Part shown: one piece after another, positions 49,333-62,149 of the stretch
Numbering within the stretch: the stretch's first letter is position 1
Layout of the letters: the number at the start of each line of letters is the position of its first letter
NCBI GenBank assembly: GCA_034008185.1
Contig: CM067081.1
Span: 188,905,510-188,969,509, forward strand
DNA from: Gorsachius magnificus
Taxonomy: Eukaryota; Chordata; Aves; Pelecaniformes; Ardeidae
Reading direction: 5' to 3'
Length of the DNA: 64,000 nucleotides
The notes under the pieces: model-generated
Seen by the model: the letters and a program-made list of their open reading frames with translations, nothing else
Told to the model about the DNA's origin: nothing
The model's database searches: none
Translations under genes and position numbers: made by a program

Positions 49333-50654
49333 TAGATACATATTCTAATGTAAGTATTCATTATCCATGCTTTGCAAATATACTTATTAACCCCTGCCAG
49401 TAACCTTTGCATCTGGGTACACGTATATTCAGCACAAAATTCTTCCTTTCTTGTACATCCAAAATCCTATTGAGCTCAGTATTGAATTTTAATTTTTAGC
49501 AAATATAAGGTCAAGGTCCGATTAAGTTGATGGTACAAACTGTGTAGAATGGAAAAACTGAAAAATACCAGTTATGAGGGTATTGTACGTGTTTGTATAT
49601 TTAGGTTTGGCTATTTTAAAAATAGTAGTAAGAACAGATTATTGGGTGTATAACACTAATTTGTTCTGAATTTTACACGTTAAATCCTTCTTGAGAAAAA
49701 TAGCCCGATTTATGATATGACTCGTAACTGAAAGCTCACGTGCTCTTCATCTGAACAAGGGATTTCTGGATCAGGACCATTGTTTATTCTATCAGTTTGT
49801 TCTTTTAAGATCTTAAAGGTCTAAATGATTTAATCAATACTAAAATGAATCATTTCCGTTACTGAGATGTTTGCCTAAGGTAATTCAATTTGATATAGAT
49901 ATTGCCACGTTTTAAATAGTGACAGTTATGGTAATTGATTAATGCAATCCAATATACCATTCCAATATCCATTTCCCATTTTTGATGTGCTAAAAAATAT
50001 TCCATCATTTTGATTTTCTTCTTATTTTCTTTTATGAAATAAAATCTGGGAGATAGAAACACTGTGTGAAGAAAAAATAATGAGGGTTGAATGGAAGTAA
50101 AGGTCAGATATTATGTAGAAAGTTGCAGATGGCACTGTATGTCATTAACATTACTAACATCTAAAAAGATGTAACAGTGCTGCCTACTGGTAAGGTGTAG
50201 TAGTATTAAAGCATGAAAGTCAGTGTATTGAAATTGTGCGTGTGCCATATCCTTCACTGTAACAACAGCGTTCTCTAGTTTTTACGCCCTAGTAAGTATT
50301 GACAAGATTCATGGGTTTGCATCAAGATTAATAACACATTCTTACATGTGTCACTTGCATGGAAACTGGATGTGCAAAATAACAGATGTAATTCTTTTTC
50401 ATGGATACTTCTAAAATCCTGTTTTAACACAATTGTATGCATTCTGAAATTTTTGTAGTGAAATTGTCTATATTGGATAGAAAATTGTTTTTATTAACGG
50501 TGTTGCCCTGCTTAGAAATAAGATGCCACATGAAAAAAGTCTTACTTCATGTTACTTGTAAAGACTTAATCTTGTAAAATGCAAAAATGGCAGCCATTTT
50601 AATAGTAGCAAATAAGAACACATAGCAGATACGGTGCTTTTTATCCAAGAAAAT

Positions 50655-50740
50655 AAAAGCACTTTGTAAAAAACTCAGTCATTATAATTTTACTTTCAAA
50701 AATGGAGAAACTGAGACAGTGGATTACTAAGATTAAAATT
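50655..50740 (-). mobile_element. MIR-like SINE fragment
   Basis: The plus strand reads gcactttgtaaa, cattataattttac, then aatggagaaactgagacagt. This is the antisense of the MIR core and 3' end (caaagtgctt ... attatccccattttacagatggggaaactgaggcacag). About 85 bp can be followed. Old and partly eroded. Confidence 0.6.
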
Positions 50741-53700
50741 TTAAACTTCGTTGTCTAAAGTTAAGCTCTTAAATTCGTATTTATGTGTTATTTTCAGGAG
50801 TGAGGAACTATTTTACCCCTTTGAGAATTAGAACCTTTTGTTGAGATATCTAAGGGAATTATGAGCTTGCCTCTAGGTATGCAGTTTCAAAACGGGGATT
50901 GGCATCAACAGTACAGTAAAATTGGGGTATAAGCCTGGTGGGCAAAGCTCCAATCTTCCATCTCCAATGCAGCGCTTTGTCTATTGATGTTATTAAATAC
51001 AAATGCAGGCCAATTATTTACTTACATTGATGTAAGGAGCTCCCTATCTATTCATTTAAAAAAACCACACAATTATTCTAGAGTTAATAAATAGAGGCTT
51101 TTTGAGACAGCAGTCCTGTTTGAAGACACTCCCAAAAGCGAAAGACAGGGGTCAAAGAAACAGCCTGGTGTCCCTATGGTAAGCTGCTTTACCCCAGCAG
51201 TGAGGAGCTGGAAATACTGAGGAGTTCTCATATCAGCCAGGCAAGATGTAGTCATTCATATGCATAGCTCCTTCTTCCCCTGATGTAGGGCCTCTTTCTT
51301 GTGTTGAAATATCTTCCCTGGGAGTCGCAGACCATAAGCCAGGGCTGCCTGCAGGAGCTCGGTATCAGTCATGGAGATGATTCAGGGAGCTAATGATACC
51401 TGTAGCTAATTATCTCGTGCCACCTTGTCCTTGATTATCTTCGGGAACAAGGAAGAGATGCTACAACAAGGAACTAATTCTGGTATCTTCTGCCAGGCTT
51501 CCACTTGAGGCATCTGCTGAGATAATAGGTTAAAAAGGACTAGTTCCAGGAAAGCAGCCCCTTCTCCTCTTAAAAGAAACTGTTTGGTTATTGTTAGTTA
51601 ATGTGACAGTTTATTTAAAACGTGCAAATCAAAGACGCATACAGCTGATAGTGATGCACAACCTTTTAGAGTGCTGTGGGAACACAGGTATTTTGTAAGT
51701 TTATAAAAACCAGTGAAATCTGAATGCATAATTTTTAGAAAGGGTGTGCTTGATCAAATATTAGTAACATTTATGAGGCGATTTTGACAAAGAATGGTCA
51801 CTACAGTGCTATGCCATGCATAGCACCAGTTCTGGTTCACTTGCACATGTTTTATGCATCGCATACCCAACCAACAAAGATACTGCTGTATTCCATATGA
51901 TTACATATCATATCTCAAATACAGTTCTACATGTAAATATCTATGTTATCACTCAGAGGCAATAATTCTTTGAAAAATGAGGTCACCCATGCAAAGAAAA
52001 TGGAGTTTAAATGGCACTCCCTCCCCAAACTTTTGATTTTCGCTGAGAGTGGAAGGGACATGTCTTTTTCACTCACTTCAACCACTTTTCCACCTTTTTC
52101 ATCTCAGTGAGATTCTAGCCCTAACAGATAACATTAGATATATGCAGTCAATAAAAATTTAGGATCACATTTATGTTTGATTAGCCTGGTTTTTATTTCT
52201 TATAATTTCATCTGACTGCCAAATCTAAGCAATTGAGCCCCATGACACAAAGAATTCAGTACATCATAACATATTGACTGAGAAACCATTAATAAGTACT
52301 GTATAACATTATTATCCCTGTATCCTAAGCAGGCATGATATGAAAACTGCATTTGCATTGTTGTAGCCATTTTTGCATTGTTCTTGCAGGATGAATACAG
52401 CAAGTAAAATGTCATCGTAGATTATGTAATAAAATGTCTGAAACTGTAATGCAGCTATGTAAAAATGCAGTTTAACATGATGTGCTGTAGCATAATGCAC
52501 AGCAATTAGATAAATTACTGTTAAAAATAGATGAAAAATCCATTCCACTATATCCTTGGCTCACAGAGGGATATTCTCTTCCCTCATGCCTTAAAACCCA
52601 GAGTGGAAGGTGCCAAGAAGCTGTCAGTCTCATTTGTTTTCCATCATGAGTATTGAGAGAAAGTAAGTTTGACTCAAAAACCTTCAAAACTTCTCTTCAG
52701 CATATGCTACATTCAGGGAGGTTCAAGAAAAAGTTTCTACCTGCTCTTCCCATATAAGAAACTGAGATATACAAAACTGGAAAAGAAGGATAGACAGCCC
52801 CAAACAGCTTTTTAAACTCCTTAGCCTCAACTCAGTGCTATTTTCTTAAATGATGATCTCTTCTAGTTGTGTACTAAATTGGCTGGGGCTTTGTGAGTGT
52901 GAATGTTTCTTGTCTTTTCTAATGCAAGGCTAAGCCTGTGATCTACCAACTGGATAGTCATCAAGTTCTGCGGCCATAGCAGGATAACTGATCAGGCAGG
53001 TACACTGAAGGATCAAGACAGATCAGGCTGGAGAAAAATGGTTTGTACTATATTATCAGAAGGGAATGACTTGGATTAATAGAAAATCAGGGGAGAAAAA
53101 TATGGAAGAGCCCCCTTCTGAGGAAGTGGAGAGCTGAGCTCCAGGGTAGTTAGAACCCAAGAATTGCTCAGGAACATTGGAAAATATTAGAAGGAAATGT
53201 GTGCAAGTGGTTTTTATTTTGCTGGCAGCTATGTGTTCCTAGCAATTTTTTTTTTTTTCTTTTTGTGAAGCAACAAAAACATCACTAGGATGAGCCTTGG
53301 TTTCACTGGGGTACCATTGCAACTGGATTTTTAGTCTGTGTCTAGACTGTTAAATAAGACGTATCCAGGATCATTCCCATGCTCTACGTCCCACTGCACA
53401 GAACCATGCATAGACAGATGTCTATGGTGTAAATTCTCTGAGCTGCCAAAATAATTTGTGGCAAGATCCACCTGCGTATTTGGAATTGTTCCTGAAACAT
53501 TCTTACTTCTGAACTGTGCCTGCAAATTGTCTAGGAGAGTGCTAGCTGCCATGAGTGAAAAGCATTTCAAGAGCAATTTTAACAATTTTAAAAGTAGGTG
53601 ATCATATTCTAGCACTCAGGAGTGTTTCTGGGCAGTATTTGATTTACTAGTATAGATCAAGCTGCCAAGTCCCTAGAAGTGGCAGCAAATGGTGGCTTTG

Positions 53701-56469
53701 GGATTATGAATGGATCCTTACTAGCCCCAGAGGAGTTGAGAAATTAGGTAGAGCTAAGCCTGATGAGCATTCAGATGAGGGACATCGGCCTGGCTTTCAG
53801 CTGTTACTATACTTAATCAAACTTCAAAAAGAAATAATTCCTCTTGTCAAAATAATGTCATTTTCTAATAAAATATCTGTCAGATGTCCTCCTTTGTTAC
53901 TTGGAGGAGGACATGTATAGGGAGAATAGATATGCCTATATATCTGTTCTTATCATCCTAGTTCCTGAGATGAGTTCAAATACTCAGAAAAGGCTTGGCT
54001 CATAAAGAACATGGTTTAGGTATACGCTACCTCTTGTACAAGAGCAGTCCTTTCTCCCTGCAGGACAAAATCTAGACACCTTTCTTAAATTTTCGTTTTC
54101 TTCCTTTTGCTTTCTCATTTTTAGTTTCATTCATATTTTGACTGCGTGGTGCTTCAGTTGTTATCGAGGACAGGATTCCCTTTTGGCAGCTGTTTCCTCT
54201 GTCTTTCTCCAGTTTATTGCTCCATATTCAGCTGTGGCTTTTCCATCACATACCAGGGTTTGGTTATATTCTTTTTTTGCCTCACTCTCCTCTCAGAGAG
54301 TTTGCAATGTTGTGGTTTTTTTTTTTTTTTTTTTTCCCCTGTGCCTCATATTCCATTTATTATTTTGGCCCAGATTTGGCATTTTGTTTATCACTTGGTA
54401 AGAGATTACCAGGAGCTCTGCCCTTGAAATTGTGTGTGGTGTTCCTCTTCCATCTCCCCAGGGGTCTGGTGTGGATATACCACTTGTGAGGCATCTGAGG
54501 TGTTGAGAACCATGCAGTGCATCTTTTCTAATCTCTCCCGGAGGTGTTCCATTTTTCATGAGTAATTAAGAGCAGGAACTTCAAGACAAGTGGGATATAT
54601 TTGTAATGAAAATTCTTAAATGTTACAGTGACATAGGTAGGATGTTTCTTATGATCTCCTTTCTATTAAAAAAACCCACTTGATTTCAAAATCAAACTCA
54701 GTTTTATCCCAGTGCAAACCAATAACTACTATTGCAAAATGTTTGAAGAATTGCAAAAGAACTCCTTTTAAGTCTGTAATGTGCAATACATCTTTTCTTT
54801 ATGAATTAATGAAAAAGTGAAGAATCACTGCAATGTTCACACCTATATATTGAAGTTTTAAGTAAGGAGTGTTTGATGTCTCAGTTACGGGTAAGGACTT
54901 ACGTCGAATGTCCTCAGTTCAGCATTGTGAGAAACTTCAGGGGACTGACTATTCGTAGTGAAGCTGGTGGGAATACTTGGAAAGTTGTAGTTGTGAACAT
55001 GCTTTGAATACCTTTCTGAATCAGATCATAATAGGGGAGTAGATACTACATGAGCCACCTGTAGTTACTTAGATATTCAGTAAGATTTTTATTTACCATG
55101 TCAAATCTGGCATTTTGCAGGACCACACAGCATTTATTGTAGGGTTTGCAGCTTTTTCACCGCTTTTCACTCCTCTTCTTGCTGGGGTTTTGAAGAATAC
55201 CCATGCTGCTGTGCTTCATGCTTGATGCACTCTTCTCCTTGGCTGCTAGCCATAATCCCTGTGAGCTTTGCAGCTCTGAAGGGTCCTACGTGCAAATTTG
55301 TGAATCACTAACTGCCTCCAGTGTGTGGGGCTATCACAGTGGTGCCTCTCAGCATACACAGTAGCAGAACTTATGGCACTTAAGTGACGTCTTTTCATCC
55401 AGGGAGGCAAAGCTTTGGATTACTTTCATAGACTTAGAGGCTTCAGTGCCACCTGGTATTTCAGGCACTTAATTGCTGTTTTGCAACTTGTCTGGGGGAA
55501 CTGAGACTGTCTTTCAAAGATGCTTTCAGTGTGTTTGTGTTGTACAATGGCAAGTGATGTAGTACATACTCATTCTACCTGAGCTAGTACTGATCCACGC
55601 AAGTACTTCTACATAGCACAGCTGTATGTCCGTGCAGAGACGCTCATTTTGGTATTAATGCTGAAAAGCCCTGCTGAGTTTCTGAACTCCATTCTGCAGC
55701 TAACTTGAATGCTGATGGTTTGTGTTATATTTAACTGTGGAGTGTAGTCATGCCTTTAGACTTCCAAGTGAGACACTCTGGATTCTGAGGAGCTTCAGTG
55801 TTCAAAAAATTTTGTTATCTCTTCTGTCAAATAAATATAATTATTTTCTTCATAGAATTACAGAACTGGTGAGCAAAATGAGAAAAAAAAATTAAACCAG
55901 CAATTTTGTTATAACTTTTGGCAAAGTATTTCATGAAGACTAACCCCAAAATAAATTAGAATGTGAAGCTGGTCAGAAGGACTGTAAATAACAATTATGG
56001 TAAGATACCAACTGGTGAATCCCAGATCCTTCTGGCATCTCTTCTCTTATTTAATTAATTATCCAGAGTACTACTAAACAGCGTGTTAGTGAACTCCAAA
56101 GAAGATACTAATTGGTTAGAGTTGTCAACACTAACAGCACTAAAAGAGTAAGAAAAGCTTTCAGCCACACGATAACTATCCGTACAGGGATGAGGAAATC
56201 AAGATTCTGTCACCATTAAATTGATCTTAGAAAGTGTATATATAATCTCATTTGCCCTATCTTCTATTTTATATTTTAACACTCTAGAAAGGTATCTGAG
56301 TACCCATAGAGACCACAATAGAAGGAACAGTCACACAACCAGAAAAATTAGAATATTTTTGCCTCAAAGTAAGTTAATACACTCGAGAGAGGGTAAATTG
56401 AAATGCGGGAACCCAGACAAAAGAGACATTGGGGTGAGGAAATGACAGTGAGACACATTACACTAGGTC
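50741..56469. other. Unique non-coding DNA
   Basis: No gene recognised. GC-moderate patches at about 51.1-51.6 kb and 55.1-55.8 kb alternate with AT-rich DNA. T20 at 54316. Confidence 0.6.
54316..54335. repeat. T20 homopolymer
   Basis: Twenty consecutive T followed by cccc. The three plus-strand frames that pass through it as polyphenylalanine or polyvaline-like runs are not genes. Confidence 0.95.
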
Positions 56470-56650
56470 TTAGGCCACCTTGTTTTTATTCCTGTCTCTG
56501 CTGCTGGCTTGCTACATGACCTTGTTCCAATCAGTTCCTTATTTTATGCCTCAGTTTTTTCATCTGTTAAAAAATGGGGATAATGATACTGACTTCCTGA
56601 TGAAAAATGCTTTACAAAATGTGGGTGCTGTTATAAGCAGGGTATCAGAT
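56470..56650 (+). mobile_element. MIR-like SINE
   Basis: Reads in the order of an MIR SINE core and 3' part: tgctggcttgctacatgacc, then ttccaatcagttccttattt, then gcctcagttttttcatctgt, then aaaaatggggataatgatac, and gatgaaaaatgctttaca toward the end. These correspond to the MIR blocks 'tgtgtgaccttgggcaagt', 'cctcagtttcctcatctgta', 'aaatggggataata' and the LINE2-like 3' end. The tRNA-related head is poorly preserved. MIRs are ancient and shared by amniotes. The open frame that covers this region is incidental. Confidence 0.8.
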
Positions 56651-57389
56651 CACCAGGTCGGTAGCTAATGGTTCATGAATTTGTAGCTATAGTGTAAAAC
56701 TATGTAATTCGTAACTGTGATTTACTACAGGCAAAATACTCCATTTAGGTCTGAGCCTTGGTTAACCAAAACAAACATGAAGGGTTTCAGTGAGAAAGAT
56801 TTTTTTGGGGGGCGGGTGATGATTCGAGGACTTAACATACATGTGTAGTTTGACTGCTAGGTAGATTTTTAGGTGAGGTAGATTTTTTTAAACCATGTCT
56901 AAAGCTGTTTGGAACAGATGCTCCAATGCATTGTGATAGATGCAGCATAAAAATGAGAAGAGTTCCCAAAACGGTGTTATCTTAAGTTGATGCAAAGCTA
57001 CCCAAGTTACCTGTGAAGGATTTGATCTGCATGTCCCATTGCAGCCCCATGCAGGTGCAGAACCAACCAATGCAGCTCTAGCATGGCACTACTGCACAAA
57101 GTTTGTCTTGGCTGATATGTGGGACATGACTTGCTGTGCGGGTGCTGGAGCAGTGATCTGAGCATGTTCAGGAAACCTGGTGAGTCCCTAGCTCGGCAGA
57201 GTTGCTGTGCTCGCTGAGTAAGTGTGAGAGCTGGTCTGTGCGTCCACAGGGAACTTCTCCAAATGCTTCTAGACATCCTCTGGGCATTGCATGCGACAGC
57301 CAGAGATGGCTTGGATAGTGTTTACAGTACTCAAGGATACCCATTAGCCAGGGTTGCTTATGGATAAAATCATGGGCTTCTGGTGGAAT
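56651..57389. other. Unique non-coding DNA
   Basis: Moderate-GC sequence between the MIR and the old CR1. The two minus-strand frames at 56888-57276 overlap in different registers and show no domain. Confidence 0.55.
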
Positions 57390-58400
57390 TTAGGTAGAAA
57401 GGACCCTCCGGAGGTGGTGGGGCCCCATGCCCTGCTCAAAGCTTAGATCAGGCTGATCAGGATCTTTCACAGTTGATGTTGAATCTCTCTGAGGGTGGGG
57501 ACCTGTTGCAATGTTAGACCACTTCACTGTGAATGATTTTTTCCTATCATCTAATCAGAAATTCTTGTGTTGCAACTTGTGTCCATTCCCTTTTGTCGTG
57601 TCGCTGTGCACCTCTGGTTCCACCTTTCCACACCTTACCATTGAGGGTCCCTGAAGACAGTAAAAGGATCCTTACATAGCCTTCTCTTCTGAAGGCTGAA
57701 CAAACCCAATATTCTCAAAGTCTCACCATACATCATGTCCAGGCTCCCTTAGCACCTTGATGGTCTTCTGCCAGACTCACCATACTATGTTGGTGTCTTG
57801 TACAGAAGCCTGTAGCACAGTGCTCCAGATGCAGTGCCACAAGTGCCAAACAGATAATAAATCATTTCCTCTGACCAGATGCCTACACTTTTGCTAATAC
57901 AGTATACAACTGGCCTTCTTAGCTGCAAGGGTACAGGCAGACTCATGTTGAACTTGCCTGTCAGGACTCCTCAGACCTTACTCTGAAAAGATGCTTTGTG
58001 TCCTCATGACTTCTCACCTCTAGTATGGGGTTCTTACTGCCCAGTTGCAATACTTCACACTTGCTTTTGGTGAGGTTCTGCATGAGGTTCTTCATTGGGC
58101 TCACTCCTGACCCACTGAGGTTCCTCTGAAAAGCAGCCTGGTGGTACCTTCACATCCCCTCCACACACCCCAATTTGGGACCATCCACGGATGTGCTGAG
58201 GGTGCACTCCATTTTGTTGCCCAGGCTGTTGGCAAAGATGTTAACGGTTGGACTTGATGATCTTAAAGGTCTTTTCCAACCTAAATGATTCTATGATTCT
58301 ATGATAAGATTTTGAACAGTATTGGTCCCAGTACTGATCCCTGGGAAGCATCACTAGTATCTGGCTGCCAGCTGGTTTTCATACAGCTCATCTCAACAAA
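57390..58400 (-). mobile_element. CR1 LINE, old and degraded, about 1 kb
   Basis: Diverged CR1 in antisense orientation, covering the RT domain from the QGSVLGPILF motif to near the 3' UTR. On the minus strand 58305-58350 reads SQGSVLGPILF, the CR1 RT motif B region. Moving toward the 3' end, 58160-58245 matches the segment that normally runs ECTLSKFADDTKLGG, but here it reads ECTLSTSVDGPKLG, so the catalytic FADD is lost. Further along, ccttcttagctgcaaggg (57914 on) and ccttctcttctgaaggctga (57681 on) match conserved CR1 stretches. No ATTCTATG tail survives at the 57390 end. The element is interrupted at 58246-58305 by another CR1 tail. Frameshifts are many. The outer limits are approximate. 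Confidence 0.88.
58246..58305 (+). mobile_element. CR1 3'-tail insertion nested in an older CR1
   Basis: About 60 bp matching the extreme 3' end of a CR1 (ggttggacttgatgatct, then ccaacctaaatgattctatg), ending in two and a half ATTCTATG units, in plus orientation. It splits the older antisense CR1 exactly inside its RT coding sequence. Flanking it are aagatgttaac (58235-58245) and aagattttgaac (58306-58317), which look like a decayed target-site duplication of 11-12 bp. Removing one flank and the insert restores the old element's colinearity with the CR1 consensus, which supports a genuine nested insertion. Confidence 0.85.
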
Positions 58401-61400
58401 TAGAAAAAAGACGTGTTGGAGAAAGAGGGTCTCAGCTGCATGTGGGCTGATGAGCAGAGCGGAGCTGCCATGGTGAATCCGCGATACTGTTTCTGGCCCC
58501 AGAGTGAGAGCGCTCTTCTGCATACCAGAGATTATAGATCTCTCTGCAGCGTAATACAGTCTTACCTCTAAGAGGCTGCAGTACAAAAATAGGGCAATTA
58601 TCTAAAAATGTTAGCGTGCATAGGCCTCAGAGATACAAGAATAGGAGAAGTGTAATATGACATGTAAACAGTTGAAATCAGGGAAAATTTTGGCTGAATG
58701 TCAATTAGAAATGATTAATGAGAAACATGTGACTATAGAACAGTGTCTTCTACAACAAATAGCTGAGTTCTATCTAGTCAAAATCTTAATTTTTTTCTCA
58801 TTCTCTGAGAACGATGCAGGCTGAATCTTTAGATATCTCTGTGTTTTCTGATATTTTTGGATGTTTGGTATTTCTGATGTCTGTGGCTATTAAAGAAGCT
58901 CTTTGCTGCATTGTTACATTCTGTTCCTGTGGGCTTCACACCTGATCTCCCAGACAGAATAGACTGGGGCTGAAATATAGTGAAAAGTTGGATCGGAGAA
59001 CTACTGAACACAGATATGTATTTCAATTTAATGCTATTTTGTGGCTTTGTTTATGAAATACATTTTCTCTCTTTTATATTCTTAACACTGTGTAATCTGA
59101 ATAGATTTTTCCAAGATTGTATGTGGTCTCTACATTGTGATTTTTTCCCCTAATGTGGAAAGGAAGAAAAAAGCTATTAGCTTGAAAAAGGAGGTTTCTT
59201 TTTAATGGCTGGACTTGAAACGTCAAAGAAATCCACATTTCTGGCCTAATCCTGTATGAAATCCCATTAGATAGTGGTTCCAGAGAAACTTAGAGCTGAT
59301 TTAGCTCCTGTGTGTGCAGATCTGGTGATACTTGGGATAGAAGTCTCTGTTTGTGAGTGTGATACTTGGTACACCCCAGATACTCTGTACCACTAAATCA
59401 GTGTAAGCCTGGTGCAGTAGCATAATCTGCTTTACTAGTTAAAGTTGAAAGTTAATCTTTTACACATATCTCCCTGCTATTCTGTCTTGATGGCACTCTT
59501 TTCTCCTAATGCTTTCCCCAGGTACTAGCTCTTGTAGTTAGTTATCATTATTTATGTAAGTTGCCATCCAACTAACACAAAATTAGCTAAACCCATTTCA
59601 AAGCAAAGTGTCTGGCACTCCTTTCACTGCGGTGGAGTGCACCTGTTTATACTAGGCCAGAATTTGCCCCAAATGTCTCATTTAAAGAACAACATCAATG
59701 ATAATTTTGACTACTCTCATGCCAAATCCTGTCAAAACATTTTTGTTTCTGCACATCATCATTATTCGTTTATAACTGCGTGGCCGTGGGAAAAGCATGT
59801 CTTAGTTAATTACAGACACGGAGCCTGCAGAGGGAGCTCAAACCCTTGTTTATGTGGGCCTCACTAAAATAGCAATTTTTTTCCACAGGCAGTGGAGTAA
59901 CTTGTTATTTAAAAATATCAGAAATTCATTCTTCAATGTATTCAGGTTTTGTATGTGGAACCTAGCTATTTTGGAGTAGAAGACTTTGCGAAGGGACCGG
60001 GAAGAGTGAGGGTTTCTGGGGCTTGGTAGGTGGCACTGTTTGAAATCTCCAGAGCTGTACCGTCCAGACCTCCAAGCCTTCCTATTCAGTCCTCATTCTG
60101 GATGGAAAATAGCTTCAGTAGGTCACTGCTCTGTCAGGTCAGAGCCAAAATAGTGCAGAAAGACCAAACTGAACTCTGTGAGTTGGAGCTTGGATGTGGA
60201 ATGTGGAGCTGGAATAAACGAAGCCAGGAATAGATGAGCTGAGGAGGCTGTTGCAGACCTTCATCAAGGAAGGACAGAGATGCCTTATTTTGGGTGGGAG
60301 CAGGCGACAAAACTTATGATTGAGTGAGATCCTCAAAAAAACATTTTATTTGCTTTGCTGACTGTGATAGGTTTTGTCATGAATGTTATGAGAGGAGGGA
60401 GGTACATAAATGTCTTTGGAAGGAACCAGTAATATTGCCATCTACTGTTTCAAAAAGTAAAAAGAAAAAAAAATGCAAATCCAGCAAACAGAGCTAAAAT
60501 AAAGCGGTGGTGATGTTGAGGACAGCGCTGCGCCCCTTAATCCTCCCCTTGGCAGGTGCAGGCAAGGGCTGGGATTTACCAAGACCACATCCCTGTGCTG
60601 CCCTGGGGGGGGTCTCCAGTTGCAGAAGGCCCCTGCCTCACAGTTGTGAAGCGTATTGAACTTCCAATCCTTTTTCTTGCAGCTGAAAATGAGAAAGAAC
60701 TATGTTTTATTCTACCCCGTCAGACATTTTGGCTTTGCAAGAGACAGGAGCGTGTATGTAGCCAGAGTCTGGGAACCTGCCAAATTTGGCTGCTGTGAAG
60801 GCAAGAAATGTCTGTGAGTTTGTTCTATATTAAGAGTCCTTTAATAATTAAGGATGGAGGAGTGGTTTTAGTGGTACCATTGGGTTTTTTTGCTGAAAAT
60901 AGGTTTTCCCTATGATTGCCTTTCATGCCTGTTGGCAGTGGACTCTGGCACGCTGTCATAATACCCTGAAATGAAGATTGGCGTTGCTAGCTAGTCGCTC
61001 ATTGCAAAGGTCTGATAGAGGCAAAAGAGATCTGTTCATTTTTTGGTCTTTCTGGTCATATTGTAAATATTAACAGAATCAAAAAGGCAGATGGTGTATC
61101 AGTTCATACTGAAAAACTAAATCGTGTTTTCAGGAGAAGGGTTTCACCAATCATTCCAGCTTCTTTCACATCTTGTATATATGCCAGAGGATTTTCGAAT
61201 TCTGTCTTCAGTACTGGATGGTATAGGATATCTGTCTACCACTCACTAAAATGTGAATGTTATCTTTCGATATAGCTTTTTTTTTCAAGTACTATTCAAG
61301 CTGGAATAAATTTTGAGAGTCTCAAGTGCTTATTTTAGGTTTCCTACTTGGAGAAAAGTTGTCGGTATACTAACAGGTTTTTTGTGAATTACATATTGGT

Positions 61401-62149
61401 GATAAACAGCCATGAGCAATTACAACCAGTCAGCTAATCAGTGGGTGGTAAACAGTGAATTAAAACTCACTTTCCTTCTTTGTTGTATCTCTAGACCTAC
61501 AGTGGTCATACCTTCCTCCTGGTAAACATGCACCAATCTCTAGTACTGGTGGAAGTCTAAAGCAGAGATGCAGACACCTCCGTCCCTCCAACCTGTTCTA
61601 GTTTGTTTGATTGCCAAAACCTCCCAGAGTTTCATGAACACCCTGGGTTGAGAACATATTTGTAGTTTATTGCAAACAGAGGCTTTAAGGAATATATTTG
61701 CCCACTTTGCTGTTTTTAATCTAGTATCCTTGGTCACATGCCGTAAGTAAAAACTGTTATTAACCAGTTGGTTCCTGACTATATGTGTGTTGCACTGTGA
61801 TGGCATCTTACTATTTGCAACAAAACTTGCAAATCTTGGAATCCCATGGGTAGAGAGGTTTTTAGCCACAAAATTAATTACAGAATGGTCAAGGAATTAA
61901 TCATTCTTACTGGCTCAATTATTTTTTTTTAAATAATAATACATTGACATAGAGTAAATATTAAGCTCCAAGTACATTGTTCAATTTTTCCCCAAAGATG
62001 TTTGTAACGTAGTTTGTTAACCTTCTGAAGGAGAAAAAGAGGTAAGTATTGACATAATGTTAACAATTAAAGACTTCGAGTTCTGAGTGGAACCAACCAT
62101 AATCATCACCAGAAACCACAGACTTTTTTTTAGTCATTTATGAAGTGAA
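58401..62149. other. Unique non-coding DNA
   Basis: Apart from the possible exon at 60683-60813, nothing is recognised. The 109-codon minus-strand frame at 61540-61869 has no domain. A G8 run at about 60605 lies in a small GC-rich patch. Confidence 0.55.
60683..60813 (+). CDS. Hypothetical 131-nt exon, unrecognised
   Basis: A strong acceptor-like sequence (aatcctttttcttgcag) ends at 60682 and a GTGAGT donor-like site begins at 60814. Between them one frame is open throughout. Its peptide begins LKMRKNYVLFYPVRHFG, continues FARDRSVYVARVWEPAKFG and ends CCEGKKC. A second frame is open across most of the block but stops at a TGA near 60796. The first frame would terminate at TGA right after the donor if unspliced. 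No family is recognised and no partner exon is seen. Confidence 0.15.

Larger units (their letters stand above)
46815..50654. other. Unique non-coding DNA
   Basis: No gene recognised. Simple repeats at 48041 and 49272. 48.3-48.6 kb is a repeat-free AT-rich stretch. A small complex stem-loop at 50132-50180 is described under findings. Confidence 0.6.

Noticed and set aside
54138..54559. Several overlapping 87-93 codon frames
   Set aside because: All run through the T20 homopolymer, which removes stops in every frame. They are artefacts of low complexity.
61540..61869. 109-codon minus-strand open frame
   Set aside because: No recognisable motif, and isolated in unique DNA. A frame of this length is plausible by chance in 64 kb across six frames.
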